From the NCBI GenBank assembly GCA_037974665.1, contig CM075764.1, forward strand, positions 87,476,825 through 87,540,824: DNA of 64,000 nt, in the 5' to 3' direction. Shown piece by piece: positions 23,832 to 37,200 of this stretch. How positions within the stretch are numbered: position 1 is the first letter of the stretch; every line of letters begins with the position of its first letter. The position numbers and the translations under genes were made by a program. This stretch comes from Ehretia macrophylla. Lineage: Eukaryota; Streptophyta; Magnoliopsida; Boraginales; Ehretiaceae. The notes below the pieces were generated by a model, which was not told where the DNA came from, did no database searches, and was given only the letters and a program-made list of their open reading frames with translations.

Positions 23832-24077
23832 TAATAAGAGGAAATCAGTCTTTCCTGATACTCCTCTTTCACAATCTGTACAGGCTAAAGATCAGGAGTA
23901 ATCTTTGTACAATATCCCTAGTCTTAGGCTGTCAAGAAAGATCTTAGCATAATATCGCTAGTCATTAGGCTCTTAATGTTTACTGCCTATTATATGCTCA
24001 TTACACTCTGTATATATACATGATGTATCAATACAAGAAATATAAGCTTCATTTGCTCAAACTCGTTAGTCTCTTTA
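23832..24077 (+). repeat. 5' LTR of the copia element
   Basis: Begins TAATAAGAGGAAATC and ends GTTAGTCTCTTTA. Contains TATATATACATGATG near its 3' half, a plausible TATA element for element transcription. Confidence 0.93.
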
Positions 24078-24090
24078 TGGTATCAAGAGC
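24078..24090 (+). other. Copia primer-binding site
   Basis: TGGTATCAAGAGC lies immediately after the LTR. It matches the initiator tRNA-Met primer site TGGTATCAGAGC with one inserted A. Confidence 0.9.
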
Positions 24091-24182
24091 ACATTTGGCT
24101 CCCACGGGCAATTGATCCAGGCCTTCAAATTTTTTTTTTCCCCCTTTTCATCCTACTAGCCACCTCTTTCAAGTCTCATTCC

Positions 24183-27100
24183 ATGGCCACTCAAGCCTCA
24201 GATGGCTCCCCAGTGACTACAGCCGAGAATAATACCTATCAATAACTCGACAATCTCATCTCTATTAACGTGACAAATCAGCTACCCCTCAAACTAACCG
24301 CAACCAATTACTACTCCTGGAAAACCTAATTTGATGCACTTCTCTATGGGTACAACCTCCTTGGTTTCATTGACGGCTCCAATCTTTGTCCCCCTGCGGA
24401 AATCATAATTGACAGCAAAAAGACACTCAATCCAGCCTACACATTTTGGATGTGTCAAGACAAACTTTTGCTCCTTGGATTATTGGCTCACTCAACCATA
24501 ATGTTGTTTCGATTAGTCGCTCTTGCACAACATCAGCCGAAGCTTGGAAACGTCTTGCCAAGAATTATGCTAATACATTTTCTTCTCGAATTATGGGATT
24601 GGCTGAGTAGCTTACAATTATTAGATGTGGCTCACAATCTATTGTTGAATATCTCGCTGCCATTCACGACATTACAGATGAACTTAAATTAGTTGGTGCT
24701 CCAGTTCCACCTCAATATCTAATCACTCATACATTGAATGGTGTTGGCCCTGAATTCAAAGAACTTGCTACAGTAGTTCGTGCTCGCGACACGGTAATTA
24801 GTTTTGATGAGCTTCATGACAAACTTGTTGAATATGAAGCTTTCCTTAAGCGCGAAGAACTTCGCTCCAATGGCCAGTTCGGGTCTATGACAGTTAACGC
24901 AGCTCCAAACATGACTACTCATCCAACAAAAAACAATTTCACAACAACAAAGAAATTATTTCTTCCAGCTTCTTCACCAACTGTCAATGCTGCCACTACC
25001 CATGCTTCCAACACCCCAGTCTCTCAAAATTGGCTCTTAGACTCCAGGGCGTCGCACCATGTGACTGATGATCTACAAAATCTTTCTCTCCGTCAACCTT
25101 GCGAAGGTCCCGACGACATTGTAATTGGTGACAGAACAAGTTTGCAAATCACTCATGTTGGCGACTTGACAATCTCAACCCCCTCAAGATCATTTTCTCT
25201 ATCAAATGTTTTATGTGTTCCTTCAATTAAAAATAATATTCTCTCAGTCATTCAATTTTGTAAGTCTAACAATGCATCAATTGAATTTTATCCTACTTCT
25301 TTTTGTGTGAAGGATCTCACCACTGGGGCACATCTTGCGGTGGGGTGGAGCAAGAATAATGTCTACAAGTGGTCTGCCACTAAGCCACTTGAATCAACAA
25401 TAAAACAGGCTTCTGTTCGTATTAAAGCATCATTGGATCACTAGCATGATAGACTTGGACATCTGTCCTCTCAAATTCTTCGGCAAATTATTTTTAGTCA
25501 TAATCTCTCACTCCTCCATAATTCCCCTAAGTCATTATTCTGTGATTCGTGTCATTGTAACAAGAGTCATAGATTGCCTTTCGGCATTTCTACTTTAATG
25601 AGTTCTCAACCACTTGAGCATATATATACTGATGTTTGGGGACCTTCTCTTGCTCACTTTATTGATGGCTTCTCATATTATGTAGCATTTGTAGACCACT
25701 TCACTAAATACTCTTAGCTTTTTCCACTTGCTCAAAAATTTGAAGTTTTCAATATCTTTCCCAAATATAAGACTATGGTCGAAAAGTACTTCAACACCTC
25801 TATAAAAACAATCTACTCTGATGGTGGCAAAGAATATCAAGATTTAAAAACTTTACTCGACCATCATGGCATTCAACACCTCATCTCTCCCCTATATACA
25901 CCGCAACATATCGCAATAGTGGAGCGTCGTCATCGACATATTGTTGAAACTAGTCTCACACTTCTCCATCGCGCATCACTCATACTCTCTTTTTGGTCAT
26001 TCTCATTTAAAACAACCATATATCTCATTAATCGCCTTCCTACTCCTATTCTCGCCCATAAATCACCTTACGAATGTCTCTTTCGATTATTACCTAATTA
26101 TTCCAAATTATGAATTTTTGGATGTTTGTGTTACCCCTGGCTTCGACCTTACACATCTCACAAACTTGAACAAAAATCGCGTGCATGTGTCTTCCTTGGC
26201 TACTATAATATTCACAATGCTTACCTATGCTTCGAACCCCTCAGTCACAAATATTACATTTCCTGTCATGTTCAATTCATAGAAAACCTTTTCCCATCCT
26301 TACCAACATTCACAACTAGGGACAAAGTCAATGCTCATATACTTTCCACTTGGTGTTCGAAATCCCCAACTCTTTCTTCCGTGGTATCGTTGACGGATCA
26401 GTCTAAACAGCCCATAATTGCACCTCCCACTGATCAAGCTCCAATTTTTCTCATTCCATACAAGCCTCCTCATAATATTCCTTCACTACTGTCTCCTCAT
26501 AATACATCATCCCTTAGTGACGTCTAGGATTCCAACAACTCAAATCATGCCAGTGATTCAGTCATGCTCAATCGTGACACTCTAGACTAGTTTTGTACCC
26601 TCCCTTGTCGCATCACCCCCTAATACCACTATAACATCATCTCAAATAGCTCACCCACAGCCAACTCATCACATGCAAACTAGATCAAAAAATAATGTGT
26701 TTTGCCCCAAACAAATATTTTCTCTCACAACTACTAAACACCAATTCCCACCCTCCAATGAACCTACTTTTGTCTCACAGGCTGACAAGCATCAAGAATG
26801 GAAGGATACCATGGCTGATGAACTAAGGGCACTTGAAAAAAATAGAACCTGGGAGTTAATGCCTCGTGAAGCTCATCAAAATATTATTGGTTGCAAATGG
26901 GTCTTTCGAATAAAACGAAACCCCGACGGTAGCATTGCTCGATATAATGCCAGACTTGTTGCTAAGGGATTCCACCAATGGCTCGGGCTTGATTATACTA
27001 AAACGTTTAGTCGGTCATCAAACCTACCACCATATGGGTTGTTTTATCTATTGTTCTTTCTCATGGTTGGCAAATTAATCAGCTCGACGTCAACAAGGCC

Positions 27101-28290
27101 TTCTTTCATGGGCACCTTAATGAAGAAGTTTTCACGTCCCAACCTCCGGGCTTCGTTGATAGCACTCATCCATGCCATGTTTGTCGCCTCAAAAAGTCTT
27201 TATACGGTCTCAAATAGGCCCCCCGTGCATGGTTCACTGAGCTCAAGACATTTATTTTATCACTTGGCTTCATCAACTCACACTCGGACTCGTCACTCTT
27301 TGTCATGGCTGATAAATCTCTTTTGGTATATATTCTAATATGTGTGGATGATCTATTGATAACAGGGAATTCTCACTCATTTGTTCGCAGTACCATATCA
27401 GTTCTATCTCAAAGGTTCTCCATGAAAGATCTTGGGCACAAATTTTTTTTTCTTGGTGTCGAGATAATTCCTTCTCCAAATGGGCTGCTTTTATCATAAC
27501 AGAAGTATATCCGATATCTATTGGCTAAATTCAATCTAGATGGTATGAAAGAAGTTGTAACTCCTCTTAGCTCAAGCACACTTACTCTCACGGATGGCTC
27601 CCCGCTTGCCGATGCATCCCATTATAAGAGTCTCGTTGGTGGCTTGCAATACCTCTTTATTACGCGCCCTAATATCGCTTATGATGTTAACAAATTAGCT
27701 CAATTGATGCATTCTCTAACACAAAACCATTGGACTACTGCAAAACGGCTTTTTCGTTACCTAAAACACACGATCCTTCATGAACTATTTCTTCAACGAG
27801 CTCAACCTCTTGACTTAATAGCATATGCAGACGCTGATTGGGCAGGAAACCGTGATGATTATACCTCAATTTCAGCTTACATCATATTTCTTGGTGGCAA
27901 TGCCGTTTCATGGTGCTCCAAAAAGCAAAGAACCATAGCACATTCCTCAACCAAGGTGGAATATCGCTCTGTTGCTTCCGCTGCCGTAGAGCTAAGTTGG
28001 CTCACAAATCTTCTTCGTGAGCTACATCATCTAATCACCAAGCCTCCACGACTACTCTGTGACAATATTGGCACCACATACTTTTGTGCCAATCCTGTCT
28101 TCACTCGCGGATGAAACACCTAGTCCTCGACTATCACTTTGTAAGGGAAAAGGTGCCAGCTGGCTCACTACAAGTCACCCATGTCTCCACTCACGCTCAA
28201 CTTGCAGATGTGCTAACCAAGCCATTAGCTAAATCCCGTTTTTTCCTCTTACGATCCAAGATTGGTGTTACCCATGAAAACATCATCTTG
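24183..28290 (+). pseudogene. Copia gag-pol, decayed
   Basis: Gag starts MATQASDGSPVTTAENNTYQ and keeps the UBN2-type block NYYSWKT and ARDTVISFDELHDKLVEYEA. A CCHC zinc knuckle is absent: the sequence passes straight from gag to protease. Protease is WLLDSRASHHV (usual DSGA has become DSRA). Integrase keeps HDRLGH, the second zinc half (CDSCHCNKSH), DVWGP, YSDGGKE and the IVERRHRH acidic block. RT has GCKWVFRIKRNPDGSI and CVDDLLITG; RNase H has DADWAGNRDD and SSTKVEYRS. Stops include TAA 24243, TAA 24327, TAG 25442, TAG 25715, TGA 26111 and TAA 27497, plus frameshifts around 24450-24700 and 27040-27310. Not able to make its own proteins. Confidence 0.93.
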
Positions 28291-28298
28291 CGGGGGCA

Positions 28299-28544
28299 TA
28301 ATAAGAGGAAATCACTCCTTCCTGATACTCCTCTTTCACAATCTGTACAGGCTAAAGATCAGGAGTAATCTTTGTACAATATCCCTAGTCTTAGGCTGTC
28401 AAGAGAGATCTTAGCATAATATCGCTAGTCATTAGGCTCTCAATGTTTACTGCCTTTTATATGTTCATTACACTCTGTATATATACATGATGTATCAATA
28501 CAAGAAATATAAGCTTCATTTGCTCAAACACGTTAGTCTCTTTA
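28299..28544 (+). repeat. 3' LTR of the copia element
   Basis: Same length and ends as the 5' LTR, with seven base differences by eye. Followed by GTTTT, the target duplication, and then by the remaining 30 bp of the host intron and its acceptor at 28578-28579. Confidence 0.93.
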
Positions 28545-30495
28545 GTTTTTTTACATTGTTTTAAATCTTCTTATATTAGACGTTATCGGTCTCCTGACTG
28601 GTGTTGGAGTCGAGAGATAAATTGGAAAAAGATGGAACTTGTACCAAGATGCTGGTGATAGAGCTTAGTGATTGTAGTAGGTAATTACCTATATGTTTAC
28701 ATCTTCCATATTTGTATTAATTTTTTTTTGATCCATCTGTTCCTAACTTCCATATATATTAGGTTGAAATTGGAGTGTACCTTATTTGGTGAATATGTGG
28801 ATCAAGTTAACTCCTTTCTTGCAAGTAGTGAGGATGTTGATAAAATTGTGGTTATTCAATTTTGTAAACCTAAGACTTTTAAGGGTATGTGTTATTGTCT
28901 ACCATTATTCTTTTATAATTTTAAACTTTTAGGTTAATGCTTACTCTAAAATGTTAATTATAGGCAAAATTGTCATTCAAAATGTGAGGTATACAACCAG
29001 AATTCTGTTCAATGCTGTCATTCTAGAGGTTGAAGACTTCAGGAAAAAGGTGATTATTTATTAATCGTGCTATTATTAGTTGTAAATATTATATTCATAT
29101 AAATATTTTTGCTTTTTATAATTAATATATTTGGTGTTCAATATTCCAGTAGGATATGCAGAAAGCTCTCAAGTTCTTAGTCAGCATTCTCAACCAAATA
29201 ATTACTCTTTGGAAGATGATTTCCTCTGTCTAACTCCTCGAAAAACCATTGAAGAGATTAAGGATATGAAATAGGTTTTATTAATTTATTTATCTTCATC
29301 TGAAAACATTATTCAAATGTTATTACTTTATTATGAGTGTTTTAGCTTATTTATATTTTTTTATTCATATATCTTTTCAACTCATTATTGCTAACAATTA
29401 TAGGATACTCAATGTGTCACTTTTGCAACCATTGAGCATATCATGAGGAATGAACCTTGGTTCTATACCTCATGTAAAGAACATTTCAAAGCCGTATACT
29501 CTGATTATGGAATGTATTTTTGTCAATTATGTGACTCCCATATTATGTCAGTTATTCCAAGGTAATTAATATGTTCAATTTTTCAGAGGTGAATATATTA
29601 ATTTTTCATTCATTAAAACTTTTTGATTCTATAATATTTACTCTTATAATAAACTTAAAGATACAAGATCAAAGTGAGAGTATGCGATGGAAATGATAGC
29701 ACTACATTTGTAATTTTTGATCGGGATGCTTCTCAAATGTTAAGAAAATCGTGTGCGGATATGATCGAACATGTGAAAAAAGGTAATATGATCTTGTCAA
29801 TAATATGTTTTACATTTTGCAAATCTTTTTCAAAATTTTGCATTTACTAAGACTCTTTAATTAATGCAGCATGGTGACATGCAAAATGGACCCGTTGAGC
29901 TTGACCTGTGGTTGGACAAAAAATTTCTTTTTAAAATTGGTGTTAAAGTCAATGTTGTAAACCACTTTGAACCTTCGTATGCCGTCAAGAAGATGACTAA
30001 CGATCCAGCTCTTATTAATCCATTTTTGTCATCTGCATTTTCAAATGAGGTAGTCTAATTGTCCCCAAAATAAATATACAAGTTCTTTGTTGAATACTTA
30101 AACGTATTATAATTTAGTTTTTTCATTAATTTTTCCTCAAACACTTAATTTTTTAATTTTGGATAAGATATCTGATGTTAATGGAGGTGCATCAAGTTCA
30201 GCAAGCGTTGGCAATATAACAACAGTGATATTGAATTTATATCCTCTTATTTATTACTTATAACTAATTCTTTTGGACTTTTGATTTTACTTATTGTTGT
30301 CATTTTTTGGTATTGTAGGAAGTTGAAGTCATGTCTAATTGCTTTAAAAATGTTGAGGAGGGAGAGAATTCAAGTTTGTATGTCACTCCTCCTAAAAGAG
30401 TTAGGAATGAAGTATCAGATAAAGAGACTATTGAAGGTGGATTTGATATGTCTTCTACTAAGACGAGGAAGGTGATTAAGAAAAAGAAAGATTGA

Positions 30496-31290
30496 TTGTC
30501 AACAATATTGTTTTGCTTTTTTCATGACGAATTACGTATCGTATGATGTTTTATGATACTATTGAGATTTTACCTTGTTTTTTTTTGAAATAGTATCCTT
30601 ATTTGGATATCTTTTAATAATATTTTAAATAATATTACAAATACTTTACGTCGATGCTTATAGGGGCATTGTCTATTGAATGATGGATTAAATACAACAA
30701 TATTAATTACCTTCTTACGTGTTATTTGACTTCTTTAGTGTATCAATTGAAATTTTTTTATTTTAAGATAAACCTGTTGCTTTAAACAAGTATGTTAAGT
30801 ACTATAAAACTAATTTAATGAGTACATTATATGATTAAATTTCTCAAAAACATAAGGACATAAAATCTTTATTATAAAATTATTTACTTAAATTTTAACA
30901 TCTCTACAAATAAGATATTCAATTTTCAAATGTTGATATATTTGTAGTACAATTATCACTACATTGCTTCATTTAATAAATTTTTTACCTTTCTTTAATA
31001 TATTTTTATACTTATTCGAATATATTTTATAGACTTCAATTATCACCCACAATTTTGATATATTATTATTAATATTTTTATTATTATTATTTTAAAAACA
31101 AGTATCATTATAACAATATGGAGGTGATTTTGACCAATCCCAATTAGGACATCATGTTAATATAAAGTGTCCAAAAGGAAATTCTGTAACGACTGGTTCC
31201 TTCGAAAATGTTTCATATACAATAGTAGATGATAACAATGATAACTTTTATAGACATCTAACAATAGAATTGTAATTCTCTTTCATATTC
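30496..31290. other. Spacer between the RPA-like and Rep/helicase genes of the Helitron
   Basis: AT-rich sequence with no coding signal. It probably holds the 3' end of the RPA-like unit and the promoter of the Rep/helicase gene. Confidence 0.45.
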
Positions 31291-31295
31291 TACAA

Positions 31296-34200
31296 ATGTT
31301 GTTTATGTTAATAATAATAACTTTAACGACTCTTGCAATGACAGGAGTTGCACGTTGCTCTCCAAATAGGATGAATGATCATAGTCCTAATATGCAATTT
31401 GGTCCAAAAAATGGCATAACTTATTTAGCAATTTTTCACAATGCTTCAAATGCTGAGAATATTCCTCCAAATATGATAGGTACCCAACATAGAAATACTT
31501 CGACTCTTGATACTGATGGTTAGTCATGATCTATTTGTGTTAATTTATTTTATAAAATTTTAAATCACACATTTTCTATTATAACTTACTAAAATAGTGC
31601 AATGGTTTCAAAATTACTTTTTGCAGTTCAACAAGCAACTAATAGTTCCTTCCATGCCTTGCTTGAACGGGACATCCAAACTACTCATTTATCCATACAC
31701 AATCAGAGAAACAGAACAATAGAGCAATTGGGAGTAAGTCAACATTTTGCAAATAGTTTGGAACAACAAGTGCAATCCTTCAAATTGACTTCATATTCCC
31801 ACCTTGGGTAAATTTTTCCAAACTCATGCATTACTATGTTGATATATTTCGTACTTATTAATTTTGGTTTGTTGTATTTTATAATGAAGCGAAAAAGTTC
31901 ATGCAGTGGAATTCATAAAATACTTATTATTAATTTTATATGATTCACTTCTTCCTTAGAATACTAATTTCATATTGGGGAATATAAATTTATTTCTTAA
32001 TTTCATTTTTTATTGTTGATATTCATAACTAGGGATCAATGGAGCAATATGAATGCACGAATGAGGATAAAATCAATAATGCTAGAAAAGCGTTTTCAGA
32101 AGAGAATAATAGCTAAATCTAATCTATCTTCCAAATCTTCCAAATGTCTTAGTCCACCAACTTCTCAGTTAGTCTATCCAAATAACGACCTGCCAAATGG
32201 TAGAACTCCATTGAGAGATATCTCAAATGGTGAGTGTATAAAACTATTTGTTGAGCATTTGATTTATTTTATCTGTTACAAATATCAATATATTTATGAT
32301 GTCATGTAATTGAGTTTCATAATTAATATTTGTAGTACAAACATCAATTGAGAATTCGTATGGTCCCATGCATGACCAACCATTGCGCCAGATCTTACCT
32401 TTATCCATCTACTATATATATATGTATATATCTGATAAATTTGTCAAGCACATGTATCTATCAAAAAAATGATATTCATTTTTGGCTCTAAAGTAAATAT
32501 TCCAATTGCATGAAAAAAATGGTGTAGATAAAAATTATCTTTCTTATCATTATTTTTTTATGACGAATTTTATATATTGTTATTGACTTTTACTTTTTTT
32601 TTCTTCAATGAACTCATTATTGTAAAGAGAAAAATCAAGATTTTCACTCACTAGACGTAAGTGCGGCACGAATGAAGAGCTCATGTGCTATGCAGTCTCC
32701 GAGTATTTTACTCAGTATTTGTATTACTTAATACTGTGAATTAAAAATATTATTTAATGGTTTGTAATAACCTTATGTTTAACGTTCTTCTCATTTGTCT
32801 TTACTATTTTAATTTGTCATTTTGTATATATTTTTATTCAGTAAAAGACAGTTTTTGCTAACAGTTCAGTTAATGTTGAAGGTTGTATCAATATACTATT
32901 AAGTTTTATTTGTCATTCAAAATTCTGATACACGATTAATAATCTAATATCACTATTTATTGGTTCACACAATGACATGAATTGATATAAGATTCCGTGT
33001 TCAAGCTGAGTCATCCGAAAATAACTTTTCTTACGATATGGGATGTACTTTCTTTCATTGCTCCTAAGAACATTAAAATCAATATAATCCTTGATTTTAT
33101 TACCAACAAAAGACTAATATCATTTTCATTCAGAAGAAGAAGAAAATGAAGATGAGCCCAAAATTGATGAAGAAATTTTCAATGATTCAGGTAGTTGTGA
33201 TTGCACTATATATACTTTGATATTCTTTAAAAAAATATAGATAAACTCTATATGGATTTGTTCAAATTATCTTTTCGCTTTTCTATTTTATTTTGTGACA
33301 TTTATTTTAATATGAAGGTTCAAAATTTTTACATTGTAGTTTATTGGGATATCGGGGATGCAACACATACTTGCAGACGTTGCGGAGCAACTATGTGGTA
33401 TGGCGAGAGAATTAGAAAGGATAGAAATTCTAAGAATCCAATATTTACTTTGTGTTGTTTAGATGGCAAAATCCAATTTCCTCTTCTTCAACATGCTCCT
33501 CTACTTTTGCAAAACTTACATTCCAATCAAAATGATCATAGCAACCATTTCTTGCAGAATATACGCCAATATAATATGATGTTTGCTTTTACATCTTTTG
33601 GGGGAAAAGTGGATACCACAATCAATATAGACGGAAAATCTTATATTTTCAAAGCGGGTGGTCAAAATCATCACTTGATAGGCAACCTATTTTCTGCCGA
33701 TGATGAGACTCCTAAATTTGCTCAATTGTACATATATGATACAGACAATGAAGTAGACAACAGGTTGAGATCATTCAAGTAAGGAATCTTATGGCATAGA
33801 GTATAACTTTTGTTTTAACATAGTCAACTTCTATTAAACTCTTTATGACAGGTCATTTGAAAATTCTGCTCCATTGAATTCTGAATTAGTTGGTGCCTTG
33901 AAAGACATGCATGATGAAAATAATGTTTTGGCTAAATCATTCAGATATGCGAGAGATCGCTATAAAGAAGAAGATCTTAATGACACCAAAATGGTGTTGA
34001 TTAAAAAAAAAGACCATGATAGGAAAACTTACAACCTTCCAACAACATCTGAGGTAGCTACTTTGGTAGTTGGGGACATCAATGAATATGTGGGTAATAG
34101 AGATATTATAATAGAGACAAAGTCTAAAATGTTGAAAAGAATTGATGTGAATCATCCCCAATATCTTGCCCTACAATACCCATTATTATTCCCATATGGT

Positions 34201-37200
34201 GAAGATAGCTTCAGAAGTGATATTTCTATTAGCGAATGTGAAAATTCATCTAATAGAAAAAAACTCTCAAGGATTTCAAACAGATCAAGAAAAAACATTA
34301 GCATGAGGGAATTTTTTGGATTTCGACTTCAAACTAGAATAAATGAGTCCCCAATTTTGCTTCAGTCACGAAGACTATTCCAACAATTTGTTGTAGATGC
34401 ATATACAATGATAGAAGCAGAGCGTCTGAATTTCATCTGAAATAATCAACCACAAGTAAGAGCAGATATGTACAAGGGTTTAGAATATGCTATTCTTCGA
34501 GGTGAAACTGAAGCTTCATCAATTAGAAAGCAGATCATTCTTCCATCGTCATTTACTGGAGGTCCTAGGTACTTGATACAAAATTGTAAAGATGTTTTTG
34601 CAATTTGCCGTTGGGCTGGATAGCCTAATCTTCTTATCATGAACACATGCAACCCGAAATGGGTAAAGATTGAAAGACTTCTTAAACCAAGAGGACTTAA
34701 GCCTGAAGATCGTCCAGACATTATTTGTAGAGTATTTAAAATAAAGCTTGATCAGTTACTAAAGGATTTAAACCAAGGGCTCATTTTTGGACAAGCTAAG
34801 GCATGTAAGTATTTATTATTTCTCAGTATTCCCACATGTTATCTTTCATTATATTACTCCTGATTTGAAAACTTGAGATTATAGTTTCAAAATCCAACCT
34901 TAGTTGTTATTCGCATTGGATACTCTTTGTTAACATTATCACTTATCCAACTATATCATTGTCTTTTGTAGTTCACTTTTAATTCATATTCTTTGACATT
35001 TCCTATGTTGACAATTGTTTTATACGTCTAACAGATGTATGTACCATAGAGTTCCAGAAACGTGGCCTCCCTTATGCTCACATATTATTGTTTCTCCATC
35101 CAGACGACAAAGCTATGGTCAAGATATTGATAAAATTATTTTAGCTGAAATACCATCTAAAGAGGAAGATCATATTCTATATGTTGTTGTTGAAAATTTC
35201 ATGATACATGGACCATGTGGCCAAGCAAATCTAAAATGTCCTTGCATGAAGAACGGAAAATGCTCTAAAAGTTTCCCAAAGAACTTTAAAGGGGTCACAA
35301 CTATTGATGAGGAAGGATTTCCTCAATACAAAAGAAGAGAAGATGAGCGGACTGTTACTAAAAAAGGAATTCAGCTCGATAACCGATATGTTGTCCCTTA
35401 TAACTCAATGGTTCTCTTGAAATATCGTGCTCACATTAATGTTGAGTACACATGTCAGACAAATGCAATCAAGTATTTATTCAAATATATTCACAAGGGT
35501 CACGATAGAGTCACAGCAGCTCTGTATCATAGACCTGCTAATGAGGATCAAGCTCAAGTTGCTGATGAAATTAAGATTTATTATGATTGCAGGTATATAT
35601 CGCCTTGTAAGGCTGCTTGGAGAACTTTTGCCTTTGATATTCATTTTGAATGTCCACTTGTACAGAGGCTATCATTTCATCTTCCCCAAGAAAAAATAGT
35701 TGTATATAAGGATAGTAAAACCCTTGAAGATGTTAAAAAAAAGGCTAATACAAAGAAATCAATGGTTGAAGCATGGATAGAGGCAAATATGGAGTATGAG
35801 GAAGCTAATGAGCTGATGTATACGGAGTTTCCAATAAAATATGTTTACAAAGAAGATGAGCACAAGTGGTATCCAAGGAAAAAAAGCTTTGTTATTGGAA
35901 GAATATCACATGTGCCTCTAGTCAACAAGGAATACTATTATCTTAGGATGCTTTTGAATTTATAAAAAGGATGCAAACGCTATGAGGATATTAGAACTAT
36001 CAATAATGTGCAATATCCTACATTCAAAGAAGTTTACTATGCACTAGGTTTATTAGAAGATGATAGAGAATATATTGATGGAATAAATGAAGCAAGCACT
36101 TCGGCATCAGCATCTTACATTAGAAGACTTTTTGCAACTTTATTGACATCCAACAATATAAGCAGACAAGAAAATGTATGGGAGAGTTGCTGGAGAAAAA
36201 TGGTCGATGATGCTCTTTACCGACAGAGAACTGAGAGTATGTTTTCTGATCATATATCAAACGTTAAAATTTTCTATTACACATTAATTTTCAAGTTTTT
36301 TCTTATATATTATTATAATATTTCGACCAAATAAACTTTGAGTTCTTGGATTCTATTGTTTGACATGAATTCTTATTTACTGATAATTTTCTTTTTTTAT
36401 TTGAAATACAACAGGCTTGACTTTAACTGATGATGAGCTTAAAAATCATGCTTTGCTAGAGATTGAAAAGTTGTTATAAAGCAATGGGATAAGCCTTAAA
36501 GATTTTGAGACAATGCCCTACCCGAAAAATGGTTGTTTGTTATACGGAGTTCATAATAGATTAATCCTTGATGAGTTAAATTATGACAGGACACAATTGG
36601 CTGAGGATTATAAAAGGTTATTGTCATTTCTTACTGATGAGCAAAGAAATGTTTATGACCATATAATGACAATTGCTTCAGAAAATAAAGGGCGGTTTTT
36701 TTTTTGTACATGGATATGGAAGTACTAGAAAGACTTTCATTTGGAAAACTCTATCAGCAGCCTTCAGATCAAAAGGTGAGATTGTTCTTAATGTTGCATC
36801 GAGTGGAATTGCGTTTTTGTTACTGCCAGGTGGTAGAACAGCACATTCTAGATTTGCAATTCCTATACAAATTGATGAAGATTCAACATGTAACATTAAG
36901 CAAGGAAGTCCACAAGCTGAATTGTTGATAAAAGCTAGGTTAGTCATATGGGATGAAGCCCCAATGGTTAATCGATTTTGTGTAGAAGCTGTAGATAAAA
37001 CCCTTAAAGATATTCTTATGTCAAAAAATTCAAATGTGTCAAAAGAGCCTTTTAGGGGTAAAATCGTTATTTTGGGGGAAGATTTCAGACAAATCTTGCT
37101 TGTCATTCCATATGAAAGTAGACAATAAATTGTACATGCAACGATAGACTCGTCCAATTTATGGCATTTTTGCAAAGTTTTGACTTTGACAAAGAATATT

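Larger units (their letters stand above)
23832..28544 (+). mobile_element. Ty1/copia LTR retrotransposon, full length, nested in the RPA-like gene
   Basis: Two 246-bp LTRs (23832-24077 and 28299-28544) bound the element, with the 5-bp duplication GTTTT at 23827-23831 and 28545-28549. Directly after the left LTR is a primer-binding site TGGTATCAAGAGC, complementary to initiator tRNA-Met apart from one extra base. A G-rich polypurine tract (GCGGGGGCA) precedes the right LTR. I count seven differences between the LTRs (about 2.8 percent). LTRs start TA rather than TG. Order of domains is gag, protease, integrase, RT, RNase H, which defines copia. Confidence 0.95.
23274..30495 (+). pseudogene. 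RPA70-like (single-strand DNA-binding) gene of the Helitron, interrupted by copia
   Basis: Exons run 23274-23423, 23514-23781, 28580-28680, 28763-28884, 28974-29049, about 29160-29270, 29404-29561, 29661-29782, about 29870-30047 and 30319-30495. OB-fold blocks appear in order: GKIHATIKRTLVYKFKPL, TTRHRFRLNFQFNTSIRQ, DVIGLLTGVGVE, LKLECTLFGEYVDQVNSFLA, then the zinc-ribbon C-terminal domain with CQLCDSHIM and KIKVRVCDGNDSTTFVIFD. Plant Helitrons often carry such RPA1 copies next to Rep/helicase, presumably to coat single-stranded intermediates. Lesions are TGA at about 23355, TGA at about 23579 (GGA expected), TAA plus a one-base shift near 28615-28632, and frame problems in exons 6 and 9. The tail is Lys-rich. 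Confidence 0.85.

Noticed and set aside
36678-37175. 165-codon minus frame across the helicase
   Set aside because: Antisense of the Walker A/B region of the Rep/helicase gene.
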